A stretch of DNA of 64,000 nt from Phytopythium helicoides (Eukaryota > Oomycota > Peronosporomycetes > Pythiales > Pythiaceae). The stretch's first letter is position 1. Every line of letters starts with the position of its first letter. The notes under the pieces are model-generated. The model did no database searches, was not told the origin of the DNA, and was given only the letters and a program-made list of their open reading frames with translations. Location: NCBI GenBank assembly GCA_024867545.1, contig JANFNE010000003.1, positions 1,364,001 to 1,428,000 on the forward strand, in the 5' to 3' direction. Positions 8,140 to 18,499 of the stretch are shown here, one piece after another. Position numbers and translations under genes: made by a program.

Positions 8140-11100
8140 ATGGAAGGCGACAAGGCGCTGCTGCGCGCGCTGGGGGCGGCGCAGATGAACCTCGGGCGGC
8201 TCTCGCGCACCAACGCCATGTGCTGGGCGGCCTCCGAGGGCAACGTGGACGCGCTGCGCCGCCTGCGCGAGCACGGGGCCGACGTCAACGCCTCGGACTA
8301 CGACAAGCGGTGCGTTCGCGTGTGGTTTGGTGGTGGTCCGCGCGCTCATGGGACGGATGCATGCTGCCAGCACGCCGCTGCACATCGCGGTGAGCGACGG
8401 GCAGGCGGAGGTGGTCGAGTTTCTGCTGCAGGCTGGCGCGCGCACCGACGTGGTCGACCGGTGGGGACGCACGCCCGCCGACTGCGCACTGGAGACCAAG
8501 AACGTCGCCATCCTGCGCCTCCTGGAGCGCGTGCAGTACGCGTCGGCCACCTGGGACCTGTCGGCGCTAGGCGCGGATATGAAGCGCGCAGAGCCCACGG
8601 CGCTTAAACGGTACTCACTGCGGTGCATGTTGTGAGGGCATGGGTCTGAAATGCTGAACACGCCTTTCGCCCGAGCAGCAGCAGGTCGAGCACCGACATC
8701 GGCACCTTTTTCCGAGCCATCCAAGAAGGTAACACCGAAGGGTTAAGCGCTCGTGGTTGGAGGGGCTTGGCGTTGACGTCACGGACGAGAACGGCAGGAC
8801 GTCGCTGCACGTGGCGGTTGAAAGCGCCCAGCTCAGCGTCATTGAGCTGCTGCTGTCTGCTGACGCGAACACAAATGTCGTCGATGCACACGGACGCTCA
8901 CCGCTGAGCATTGCGCTGGAGAAGCAGCACTTTGGGATTGCTGAAATGTTGCGCGCGCACCAAAAGCAGAAAATGATGCTTCGGTCAAACATCATTGAAG
9001 ACCAGCGGCACGTCGCGCATGCCTTTCGCGCGGCCAAGATTGGAGATCTTGAAGAATTACGAATGCTGGTACCGCAGCGCGTCTCACCGGACACGCAAGA
9101 TTATGATCTGCGTACTTTGCTACACATTGCGAGCGCTGAAGGGAGCTTTGCAATCGTCAAGTACTTGGTTGAGTGCGGCGCTAATGTGAACCTGCTCGAC
9201 CGTTGGGGGACCTCTGCGCTTTCCGACGCTATTGACTTTGCCCACAACGACATTGCGCGTTTCCTCATTGCCAATAATGCGAATGAGAGTGGGTACCGCG
9301 CAGCCATTGCGGTTGATCAAATCGACACCATGACGCTGAATGCAGCCCTCGAGTACATTCTTCGCCTGACAACACGAGTACGCGGCTTCAGGACAATTGT
9401 GAGGAAGATGGTTTGCTAACTGTGTGTTTTGTGCGTTACCGCTCCAGAATCATTGGCTGATGGGTCAAGTGCACTGCCCAACGCATGTTGGAGACGAAAA
9501 TTGCGTCCTTGCAGCGCACAGCATTTGGCAAAAGAATGCAGAGTTAGCCTCATACAACGGCTCGCTACGAAACTCTTTGACCTCCACCAGTGAACCTCAA
9601 AATCCGGAATCGAAGTGGCCCACTTTGATCCAGAACTTTCGCAAGGTGGCATCTGTGATGATGGTGGACCCTGGTCAGGGCCACACTGGAAGTGTTTTCA
9701 GCGCTCAGCATCCCGAATGGCTCAATCTCAACACTATTCAACAATCGCAGTACTTCTTGCTGCCACATGCGCGGCAGGCAAGACTCCAAACGGTTATGTC
9801 GGTCCCTATGATCTACAAAATGTCGACAGTAGCCGTACTCTCGTGGTACTCGGACCGTGTCATTCCGGAGGATTCTACTGAACTACAGCGGATTCAGCGC
9901 GTTCTACGCTCAGTCACTATCCTTGCCGCCCTTCGACAGGACCTTTTGGCAGCAAGGGCATCGGTGCCAAATGGTTTGAAGCGCATTCCTCGCTTCCAGT
10001 ACTGCCAAACGCTTGACAATGCTATTACTGCAAACGGCGAGCTGACATCAGATGCGGCTACGGCAAATGACTGTACGTGTTTTCAGAATGCTCATTGGGT
10101 GACCACTTGATCTCACTAACTTCATTGCTTAACAACAGTGCTCGTTGGCGACTGCTTGCCGCTGGCTCTCGAGTGGGAGCTATTCGACTTTGTTCATACA
10201 CTCGCGACCTCTATGAATAGTGAAGACCACCATGCGGTTCTCCCACTACTGCGCTCGTTAGTGTCACTTGTTCGCAATGGAAGTTTCCTGGACGAGCTGG
10301 TGGCCCATAAATCAAGCGACAGCTCTGATGGAAAACCAATGAAGAACCGCGATCCCTCTCTTGAGCGGCTTATCGACACTAGCCACGGCGAGATTCGCAC
10401 CAAATGGTCGCTGCTTGGCCACCTGAAGTACTACTTGCACTATTTGTTTGCTGTCAGTCCAACAGAAGGGAACATCTTGATGGAGGCAAATTCGTTGCTT
10501 CAAGTTGTTGAAAAGAAGCTCAAGGGTGATACGGAGACTTCCACCGAGAGCTCTGCAGCGGCTAGTACTCCGACCCCGATGGAAGTTGAAGTTGTTCAGC
10601 CAAAATCAGCTCCAGGAAAACCACCGCGCCACCCTGAACCAGAATGCGTCTTGTGCAAGTACAATGTGCCAGGTACGATCGCTGGTATCGCTCCGTATGT
10701 GTGATGCAAAGCGACGAAACTTACATGTTCTTTATGTTCAGGACACATCCACCCTGGTCGTGCACCACCAAAGCCCTCAACGCCTCGACGTGTTCCATTT
10801 CAAACTGCGACATCCAAGACCTTGGGAGGTTTGTGGCTTACACGTTCCTAATCTTTCAAATGCGAGACTGCATGCTGACAACGACAACGTATTTACAGGG
10901 GATAGTTTCTTCGGTATCAAGACCAATCCAAAGTCCCCAGTCTACCGCGAAATCGAGCAGGTAAGCCCCATTCTACTGCACTGATGATCTATGCGTCCTG
11001 GATTCGAATCTCACACATCTCTATATGCAGTTCCTCGAACAGGTTGAGTCTGAATACGATGCATTCGACCGCATCTCAGCTCTCGTCACAGCGGTGGAAA

Positions 11101-11732
11101 CCGACAAACCGGCCATGTTCACGTCCAGCGACGTATACGACGCCATTGGTGCCGCACACGACATGCCGCCTAGCTCGCGATCGAGGGCGTCACTCGACCA
11201 GCGGAAGCAAACGCTCGAGGTGCTGAACGAGATCTTGGCGGACACGTCCAGTCTGATCACGTACGAGCAGCTGTTTGCGCTCCACCGCACGCTGATCCCG
11301 GCGTCGTCGGGTCAGGCAGGGGTGCTGCGAACGAGCACCGCGGTCGGCTATGCGTCGCCACGGATCTATCGCGTGTTTTTGCCGGCTGGTGAGGTGGCAG
11401 ACGCTCTCCGACGCCTCGTGGACACTATCAACGATGTTGCTCGATGGCAGCAACGTCCGCTGCTGTGCGCGTACTACGCGTTCGCGGTGCTGGTGTTCTA
11501 CATCCACCCGTTCCACGACGGCAACGGTCGGTGCGCGCGTCTGCTGGGTAACCTGGTGGCGCGCAAGCTGGGGTTCCCATCGGTGCTGCGCGCGTCTGAC
11601 AAGACGATCCAGACCACCGAGTTCCTCCAGCGCGCAGTCGTGACAATGGAGATGCTGCGCACGAATCGACGCCAGACGCGCCAATCGAGGGTCCTGTCCT
11701 CGCGCAAGGAGACGGCCTCGATGTGGTTCTAG
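8140..11732 (+). CDS. Ankyrin repeat - GAF-like - Fic domain fusion protein
   Basis: Multi-exon gene read as 8140-8309, 8371-8610, 8679-9398, 9448-10072, 10139-10672, 10742-10828, 10899-10960 and 11031-11732, all with GT...AG introns of 49-70 nt. Exons 1-3 encode about five ankyrin repeats (for example TPLHIAVSDGQAEVVEFLL and TSLHVAVESAQLSVIELLL). Exon 4 has a GAF-like segment (GSVFSAQHPEW..., TVMSVPMIYKMSTVAVLSWYS). Exons 5-6 carry a helical region and CVLCKYNVPGHIHPGR. The last exon is a Fic domain with HPFHDGNGRCAR at 11505-11540, the catalytic loop of AMP-transferring Fic enzymes. Ankyrin repeats probably select the protein target, and the GAF-like region may sense a ligand; both are inferences. 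Within exon 3 the ankyrin frame shifts by one base near 8740, so the model needs either an error correction or an unusual splice. Confidence 0.72.
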
Positions 11733-12579
11733 CCTGCAGCAACACCTTCTGTACGTATCACCACGCCACGGTGCCCTTGTACACTCAACACAATGCACTC
11801 AATCTTCCTGAAGCGTGCCCCCTGATGCATGCGAGTCATGGCGCGGTAAGGCACGGTACAGCCATCTCGACGCAGCCACAAGAACGCTCATGCCACTGCC
11901 CCTGGGCCATTGCGAGCTGCTCGTGGTGCTGCCATTGGGTGTCTGGAGCTCGTTCGCGTCCGCATGACGCCGCGGCGTCGCTGGCTGTGCTTCAGAATCG
12001 CTGATGCGTCGCGTTTTTGTGCCAGTCGCGCTGTCAAAACCGCGGGACATTTGAGACCGGCTACCACCTGCTAGAACGTATGATTTGAATGCTTACCGTG
12101 ATGATTTCATTACAACTGATACAAAAAAAATTTTGACATCTAATATGATTCAAAATATCCGGATGATCGGCAACCCAAGCAGCTTTGTCGCGTTTTACGG
12201 CGTCGAGACCAAGCAGACCAGTGGCGGTGCATGCGGAGGCGGAAAGCTGTCGTGGTTATCCATCATCGACGATGATGAAGCCTCGTTGGCGCACGTGAGC
12301 GGCGTGTGGGTCGTCTCACTGAATTCTTTGGCGATGAATAGACGAGGCCGATGCTGTCTCTGGCGTACAGAGTGAGCCGATCGTGACGCTGCACCGCGAA
12401 CGCCAGCTCCCACGAATCACGGCTCGTGATTCACGACCACTCGTCATCGACGCATACGGGAAACGCGCCGGCGAAGAAAACCACGCAGTCTGCTCGTGGA
12501 GCCTGCCTCGATTGCCCAGTTAGCTGTCATTGAACAATTTTCCGCTTCGTGCACACTTGACCCAAGCACCACACCAGCC
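11733..12579. other. Intergenic interval, no gene recognised
   Basis: About 850 bp between the ankyrin-Fic gene and a small unknown gene. Short open frames are present but none has a family motif or convincing start. A locally AT-rich patch lies at 12115-12165. Confidence 0.4.
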
Positions 12580-13002
12580 ATGGGCATTGCGAAGCGATTC
12601 AACAAGCACGTGGCCCACGCTCCAGAAGTGACCAAGAGTCAGAAGGGTGATGGCTTGAAGTGGGTAAGCGACCCCATCAGCGATGCATCTGTTGCTCCGC
12701 TTCCTGTCGCCCAAGCTCCTCGCTATCAGTCATCAACCGCGTCGGTCAACAGCATGATCTTTGCTGAAGCTTGCCAACTCAAGCTCTCCATCCAGAAGTC
12801 CCATCGGAAGAAGTCGTTGCGCTTCAGCTTCAGCACCATGAAGCGAGTGGTTGTTCCTCCAGTGACTATCCCTCCGGAGCTGACGCACTGGACCATCAAG
12901 GAGATGCGCGTCGGCGGGAAGGAGGTCCCGATGACCATGCGGCAGCACAGCCTCAAGAAGTACCACATGTCGAAGCGCGTACCAGAGAGTATTTGCGAGT
13001 GA
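12580..13002 (+). CDS. Small basic hypothetical protein with VPPVTIPPELTHW motif
   Basis: A 140-residue intron-less protein starting at ATG 12580, the first ATG of its frame. The N-terminal half is low-complexity and Ser/Pro/Ala-rich. The C-terminal third is basic and well structured: KSHRKKSLRFSFSTMKRV, then VPPVTIPPELTHW, VGGKEVPMTM and a final SKRVPESICE. The same series of motifs recurs in the protein at 14409-14822, so the two are paralogues and the C-terminal ~65 residues are the conserved module. There is no signal peptide or membrane segment. The high Lys/Arg content could indicate nucleic-acid binding, but this is only a guess. No known family was recognised. Confidence 0.6.
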   Translation: MGIAKRFNKHVAHAPEVTKSQKGDGLKWVSDPISDASVAPLPVAQAPRYQSSTASVNSMIFAEACQLKLSIQKSHRKKSLRFSFSTMKRVVVPPVTIPPELTHWTIKEMRVGGKEVPMTMRQHSLKKYHMSKRVPESICE

Positions 13003-14408
13003 ACGTTGCCTCTGTGCTCGATATTTATCGTATAAACACAACATGCCGTATGTATTTCACGTCTGGCGGTTCGCGCAATGCTTTCGAATTGCTAAGCGCT
13101 ACCATTGAGAGGCGCTTTGCTCGAGTTCGCTGCACCTAGTGTAACGTCTGAAAGCGATATTGCTCGTAGCAGCTCAACAGTAGCTCCGACCAACGGGACA
13201 GCATGAAATGCACCCGCGACAGCTCCACCACCTTACTCTTACAATCGAAGGCCTTTGCTTTCACAGCCTTTAGACCGCGAATGCTGAGGACATTGGGATA
13301 CTCTGTGGTTGCATACAGAGTGACGGAATTGGTTCAGTCCCTGAGCCGTCTTGCCTAGCTCTCCCTATGATGTGAGAGCGTCGGAGCTTCAATGGAGCAG
13401 TAGGCAATCGACAATTCCGCGCTTGTGGAACTCGCCACAAGAATTTGTCAAATGCCAACAGCTCAATGCTCCTACAGTTCCGCGATGCATTCACCTTCGA
13501 GGCGATCGTCATCCTCCTCGAATGCTGACGAGACGCGGTACCTGTTCTCGACTGGTCCAATCAATCTCGACGAGGCTGAGGTGGAGTTGATGGACGCGCC
13601 TGTAGACGATTGCGGTGCGGTAATTTGCTGATTATGGGACGCTCGCCTGTCAGGCAACGCAGTGCAATCGATGACCGACACGCAATGCTGAAGATTCACC
13701 GTCGACGGACGCAGGATCTCGTCTGCCCCTTCACCGTCATTCGCTGAGCTTTTCCACGGTGAGAGATGAGCCCGCTCTTCCATTCAGCCCCGCTTCACAC
13801 GTCAGCGATTGTCTCTGCGATTGCTGCGCTGTACATATACGTAGTAGAACTCCATTCGGGTCGCCGCCACCATCCATTCGAGTGACGCCGAGCAAGCGCT
13901 GCCGCCAGTGTCAGTGCCGGTGCGTTACCGCCAGCCATCGCCCGCGTCACATTTTTTTTTCTGCTGGACGCGTGCCATCATACTTCAAAACGTTCGGATT
14001 TTTTTGTGCCATGTTTTTCGCATGCGTCCACCGAGTCCTTCATCAATAGATATCCTGTTTTAAAATGTTGCATCCAAAACAATCATTTAGCCTACAATAC
14101 CTCGTACCATAACCTTTGTAATATAGTATCCGGTGCGCATCTCGCTTCTGGTGCTCGCGCCACACACGACACGCGCGCGCCACGCCAGTCACACTCGGAT
14201 CCGCCAAGGCAACTTCCGCTTGCGGAGGAGACAAGCGAGACAAGCGAGTGGGACTCTCACGACTGGCGGGCAGCAAAGACGCGAGGCGGGCGTCGCGTTA
14301 TCGCCCAAGTTCAAGCGCCGGACGGCTGCCAGGCAGGCAAACTGGACGGCACATTGCAAAACTCGCGCTCTCCCGCCCACCCACAAGGCCCAAGCTCCTC
14401 ACGCCGCC
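13003..14408. other. Intergenic interval with one weak small ORF
   Basis: About 1.4 kb between two paralogous small genes. The only stretch with protein-like composition is 13485-13631 (+), a 48-codon frame from ATG with a Ser-rich start and an acidic tail containing INLDEAEVELMDAP. It has no recognised relatives here. AT-rich runs occur at 13950-14130. Confidence 0.35.
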
Positions 14409-14822
14409 ATGGCCATCAAGCTGCTCGCCAACGACTCGGCCGCCCCGCGGCGCAAGCACCGACTCCCGTGGCTCCACCGCGGAGTGGACGCGGCCATCGT
14501 GCCGGCCCCCACGACGAGCAAGCGGCGGCCGAATGCCAAGCTCGAGTGCGCCGACGACCTGCAGCCCCGCTCCGAGCTCGACGAGGAGGTCGAGGCGCTC
14601 AAGCAGCGGATCCGCAGCAAGGTGCACCGCAAGTTCCACTACTTCGACTTCCTGCTGCTGCAGCGCGTGACGGACGCGCCGGTCCCCATCCCGCCGGCGC
14701 TCGCCTACCACGGCGCACGCTCGACCATCGTCGGCGGCAAGATGATCCCCATGACGCACGCCATGTGGCGGCTGCAGCGCCAGCAGGCCGTCGTGCGCGT
14801 GCCCTCCAAGATCTCCGAGTAG
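14409..14822 (+). CDS. Small basic hypothetical protein, paralogue of 12580-13002
   Basis: A 137-residue protein from ATG 14409 (MAIKLLANDSAAP). It is Arg/Lys-rich throughout. The C-terminal ~70 residues align with the neighbour at 12580-13002: KVHRKFHYFDFLLLQRV with KSHRKKSLRFSFSTMKRV, VPIPPALAYHG with VTIPPELTHW, IVGGKMIPMTHAMWRL with RVGGKEVPMTMRQHSL, and a similar VPSKISE ending. The N-terminal parts differ. Codon use is strongly GC-biased compared with the neighbour. There is no signal peptide. Function is unknown; an oomycete-restricted family is suspected but not tested. Confidence 0.68.
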   Translation: MAIKLLANDSAAPRRKHRLPWLHRGVDAAIVPAPTTSKRRPNAKLECADDLQPRSELDEEVEALKQRIRSKVHRKFHYFDFLLLQRVTDAPVPIPPALAYHGARSTIVGGKMIPMTHAMWRLQRQQAVVRVPSKISE

Positions 14823-14998
14823 ATGGACGCTCAGTCCGACCTCTATCTATCCTACCCGAGAGTATTTAGCGACGGCCGGCAGAGAATCTCGTCGCGCCAA
14901 TGCCAACGTAATATCATCATCAGGTATTTATCTACACAATCCTCGCGCTAGCGTACATGCATGACTTGCTTCCGAGAGCAGCGAACACGTTCGTACTT

Positions 14999-15844
14999 TC
15001 ACATGGCTGCAACGAGGCCGGCGCTGGCGAGAAGCAGTGGTTTGCCCGTCGACGTTGCCAGCCACTCGAGAACGTGCTGGTGACCTCTGGCGGTAACAGC
15101 AAGCAAAGCGTGGGGCGTGCACTGGAGCTGTTTGTGAGCGTTCAGCCACCGAACAACGCTCAAATGGCCATTGGAGGCCGCTCCATCAATCGCCATCGAC
15201 GTGCAGCCTTCGCGGCGATGGGCGTGTTGCCATTGCACGACGTGGAGGTGACCTGCAGCCGCAGCCCAATCCATCGCCTGCGTCGTGCATCCTTCCCTCC
15301 GGTTCGTGTGTAGCCATTGCACGATGTCCAGGCGACCAGACCGCGCGGCACAATCCATCGCTCGGGTCGTGCACCCCTCCTTGCGGTTCGAGTGCAACCA
15401 GCGCACGACGTCAAGGTGTCCGTTTGCGGCCGCTTCATCCATCGCCAACAGCGTGGCTTGGTCTACTTTCGAGTTGAGATGGAGCCACTGCACAACCACG
15501 AGATGGCCCGCCGAAGCCGCCGAGTCGATCGCCCACGAGCCTGATCGGTCCGGGAAGTTCGTGTGGAGGTACTTCACGACTCCCAGCAGTCCTCTCGCCG
15601 CAGCTCTCTCAACAGCGCGGTCGGCATCGTCGTGTGTCATGGACGCTCCTGACTCTAGCAGCCGGCGCAGCAGTGTCATGTAACCAGCAGCAGCAGCGCG
15701 TGGCAGGCTCCAGCGCTCCGACGAGTCCAGGAAGCTGCTGACAGCGCGTGCGACGTGGTCGATCCCCGCAATGTTGTCCTTAGCGCGCACAACTACTGCG
15801 ACGGCTGTCAAGACGCTGACGGAGTTGGAGGAGTTCGAGGGCAT
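14999..15844 (-). CDS. Ankyrin-repeat protein (oomycete WLHxNRxEGCT type)
   Basis: A 281-residue single-exon protein from ATG 15844. After a ~60-residue leader (containing GIDHVARAVSSFLDSSERW) it is made of about seven consecutive ~27-residue ankyrin-like repeats with the consensus AMDxAAxxGHLxVVQWLHxNRxEGCTT. Each repeat contributes a helix pair. Such all-repeat proteins are scaffolds for protein-protein contacts; no catalytic domain is attached. The repeats are degenerate from the canonical TPLH ankyrin form but regular in spacing. Decayed relatives of the same family lie nearby on the opposite strand at 16320-16560 and 18500-19350, so this is the one intact member of a small local group. 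Confidence 0.82.
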   Translation of the reverse strand: MPSNSSNSVSVLTAVAVVVRAKDNIAGIDHVARAVSSFLDSSERWSLPRAAAAGYMTLLRRLLESGASMTHDDADRAVERAAARGLLGVVKYLHTNFPDRSGSWAIDSAASAGHLVVVQWLHLNSKVDQATLLAMDEAAANGHLDVVRWLHSNRKEGCTTRAMDCAARSGRLDIVQWLHTNRREGCTTQAMDWAAAAGHLHVVQWQHAHRREGCTSMAIDGAASNGHLSVVRWLNAHKQLQCTPHALLAVTARGHQHVLEWLATSTGKPLLLASAGLVAAM

Positions 15845-16319
15845 TGCTCGTGGTCGGAGGGGCGGGGAGAAAGAGAGAGAGAATGAGGGGATGCTGACGA
15901 AGTTGACGCTGATTCGCGACGTTGACGCTGGTCAGCGAGGTTGAGGAAGAGAGAGAGAGGAGGAGGACCTGGCTTCGTTGGGAAGACTGATTCGAAGGCA
16001 GCGTGACGGGATCTGCTTTGGTGCAGCTAAGCACTCGCATGTGGTTGAACCAGGCACCCACTCGCGGGCCACCGCACCACGTTGGGCTCGGAATGATGTC
16101 CTGACCACGTGCCCGCTCATCGTTGAAGTTGTCATCCAAGGCAATCGCGTCGGGCGTGGTGGTGAGTCAGTCAGCAGTTGGTGCCGCCGCCGGAGGACGC
16201 CGTCGGACAGGGATGGATCAATGTCGACGGCGGGCAGCGGAGCCAAAGAACGTCTGGACGCTTCACGGATATAGCGAGAGAAGATCGCGATCGCGTGTCT
16301 GCTCACAGGCGCCGCTCCT
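15845..16319. other. Intergenic interval, no gene recognised
   Basis: This stretch upstream of the ankyrin gene contains AG-rich purine runs (15865-15965) on the plus strand. No coding motif was found in either orientation. Confidence 0.4.
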
Positions 16320-16560
16320 GCCGGCAGTGGCGTCGCTCGAAAAAAAAGCGTTCAACTGCGTCGAGGGCATGCTCCGCGAGCGCGACGAACTGGCTGTAGC
16401 CATCACAGACTTCCTCGGCTCTGCCTGCCAGAAGTGGACGCCGTGGAAGACGGTAGTCACTGGATCAGTGCCGCTCATGGCTCGGCTAGCCGCGAAACGA
16501 CTTCAGCACCGATTCATGGCCACAGAAGGAGCTAGCATGCGCTGTGGAGGTCGCGGCTCA
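16320..16560 (+). pseudogene. Ankyrin-gene 5' fragment
   Basis: The plus strand encodes VEGMLRERDELAVAITDFLGSACQKW, which matches a second relic near 18540 (VEGVLRERDELAALDHVAAAITDFLDSA). That relic in turn resembles the leader of the intact ankyrin protein at 14999-15844 (IDHVARAVSSFLDSSERW). No repeats follow in frame. It is read as a decayed first exon of an ankyrin-family gene. Confidence 0.5.
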
Positions 16561-16771
16561 GCTCGGACACCTCAAGGCGATGGATTTTCTCCACCGGAGG
16601 AAATCCGGAGCGAGTCGCGCACACTCACGAGCCGCCTTCCCGCTCTGCAGCGCCGCCAGCTCCTTCTCCAGCCCAGTCGCCTTCCCCTCATGATCCGCAC
16701 GCCAATTGGACTGACAAAAGTCTATGTATTGTGAACGGCCAAGGCTTCTGCCGCCTTGCCAGTCCTTACAG

Positions 16772-18322
16772 TTAACCCAAGATGAACTGGTTCAGCATCG
16801 CCAGCGCCTCGGCGGGCTTGTCCTCCGGGACCATGTGGCCCGCGCCGCGCACCGTCACGAACTTCATCGAACCAAAGTCATCGACAAAGCCCGCGATCTG
16901 GTCCGAGTCCGTCAAAGTCCACGCCGTTTTACTGGCCGCGCGCGTCAGCCCGAGCGATTGAACGGCCCACTGGCCGCTGATAAAGTCGCACGACATGTCC
17001 ACGTCGCCATGGTAGATGATACCTTCAACACCGCTCTCCACCAGCGATGCCCACACGGGCGTCACCACTTCGTTGATGTCCATGGTGTACAAGAGTGCCT
17101 TGTTCGCGAGGATCGTGGCCGCCGCGTCGTCCGAGATGCCAGCGACGAGCGCGAGAGGAAATGTTGCCGACGTGTACGACACGGCGTTCCACTGAGGCAC
17201 GAGCGGGTTCGCGTGCAGCGCGTCGCGCACCTCAGCAATGTTGAAGTACGAGTTGGGCTCGTCGAACGAGATGCACACGGCCAGCGTCATACGGATCGGG
17301 CGGTTTACTTCCTGCGCCGCATCCAGCAGCTCGGCGAGCATCTCTCCGATGGAGCCGGACGTCTCGCCGCTGACACAGTCGCTGTAGATGTCGTAGTTGT
17401 TCAGGTTGAGGTCCGAGATGGTGCTTTCGAAAGTCGACAGCGCGTCGTCGCACGAGTCCGTCAGGTTCGTCGGCAGCGCCTCGCCGGGGCGGAGCTCCAC
17501 CGGGCAGACGTCGGCAACGGCGAAATAGTCCTCAGGCGAGATCAGACCATGGTGGTACGCAAAGGCCGGCGCACTGAGCGTCGAGAACTCGTTGACGGCG
17601 TTGCCGACCGAGAACTTGGTCAGGTTGATGATCTCGCTCTCGTTAGTCGCGGCGCTGTTGCCTTCCACGATGCGCTGCGCCGTTAGCGGCACGTACACGC
17701 CCGCGTAGCTCTCTCCCATGATGATGAACTCGTTGGCGCGCAGCCACGGGAACTTGCCAAAGAATACCTGCAGCATGCTGTACAGATCGTCCGCCTGCGC
17801 GTAGTCGCCTGACGAGTAGATGCCACTGGCGTTGTACGTGTAGCCGACGCCGATGGGGGACTCGATGGCGACCAGGTTGGCGTTCAGGTTCCACGCATAG
17901 TCGTTCGTGCGCAGCGTCGTGCCGTCATCGTTGATGAGCAGCGGGCCGAGCTCCGTGAACATGCCCAGGAGTGAGCTGGCGCCGGGGCCACCGTTGAGCC
18001 ACAGGAGCACTGGGTCCGTCTCGGATGTGTTGCTCTGGGACTCTGCAAAAAAGTAAAAGCCTTCGCCGCCGTTGTCGATACTGAGCGCGCCGGAGAAGAG
18101 TCGCGCCGTGTAGTTGTCAGGGATGCCCGGGAGACCAGAGATGAGGTCGCTGGCCCCGGTGAAGCTGTCGTCGCTAGAGCTGCTCGAGCTGCTCGAGCTA
18201 TCGGCGATTAGGTCGGTGGTGACGTCGGCAATCAGGTCGGTGGAGGAGCTGCTGGAGTTGAAGTCCGTGGCCTGCGCTCCGACGGCCAGAACGGCGAGGC
18301 TCGTGGCGATGCGCTTGAACAT
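16772..18322 (-). CDS. Secreted serine carboxypeptidase (peptidase family S10)
   Basis: A 516-residue single-exon protein. The start is placed at ATG 18322 (MFKRIATSLAVLAVGAQA) because it opens directly into a signal peptide; an ATG 14 codons upstream is in frame. A Ser-rich linker (residues ~22-53) precedes the alpha/beta-hydrolase domain. Catalytic Ser205 lies in GESYAG, the Asp in HGDVDMSCDF and the His in GAGHMVPED, all in the S10 order. The substrate-binding WLNGGPG motif is present, but the usual Cys after it is replaced by Ala (GGPGASS). Several N-x-S/T sites fit a secreted glycoprotein. The enzyme removes C-terminal residues from peptides at acidic pH, in vacuoles or outside the cell. 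Neighbours are ankyrin relics with no functional link. Confidence 0.93.
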   Translation of the reverse strand: MFKRIATSLAVLAVGAQATDFNSSSSSTDLIADVTTDLIADSSSSSSSSSDDSFTGASDLISGLPGIPDNYTARLFSGALSIDNGGEGFYFFAESQSNTSETDPVLLWLNGGPGASSLLGMFTELGPLLINDDGTTLRTNDYAWNLNANLVAIESPIGVGYTYNASGIYSSGDYAQADDLYSMLQVFFGKFPWLRANEFIIMGESYAGVYVPLTAQRIVEGNSAATNESEIINLTKFSVGNAVNEFSTLSAPAFAYHHGLISPEDYFAVADVCPVELRPGEALPTNLTDSCDDALSTFESTISDLNLNNYDIYSDCVSGETSGSIGEMLAELLDAAQEVNRPIRMTLAVCISFDEPNSYFNIAEVRDALHANPLVPQWNAVSYTSATFPLALVAGISDDAAATILANKALLYTMDINEVVTPVWASLVESGVEGIIYHGDVDMSCDFISGQWAVQSLGLTRAASKTAWTLTDSDQIAGFVDDFGSMKFVTVRGAGHMVPEDKPAEALAMLNQFILG

Positions 18323-18499
18323 GGCAGCGTCCTCGCTGGTAGGTAGGTGCTTTATGAGATGCAAATGACAAAATGCTTTGGAGCAGAGCAGAAGCGATTT
18401 GATGGTGAGTCTCGGTGGACAGGAATCTCAGACGATGGGGAGTCTCGGTGGACAGAGATCTCAGAACTGAGATCAACAAAACTGTGAGAAGATCACGCT

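Noticed and set aside
14999..15844. RxLR or Crinkler effector candidates among secreted proteins in the window
   Set aside because: No protein with a signal peptide followed by RxLR-EER or LFLAK motifs was seen.
16724..17686. 320-codon plus-strand ORF antisense to the carboxypeptidase
   Set aside because: Arg/Val/His-rich shadow; the opposite strand encodes a complete S10 enzyme.
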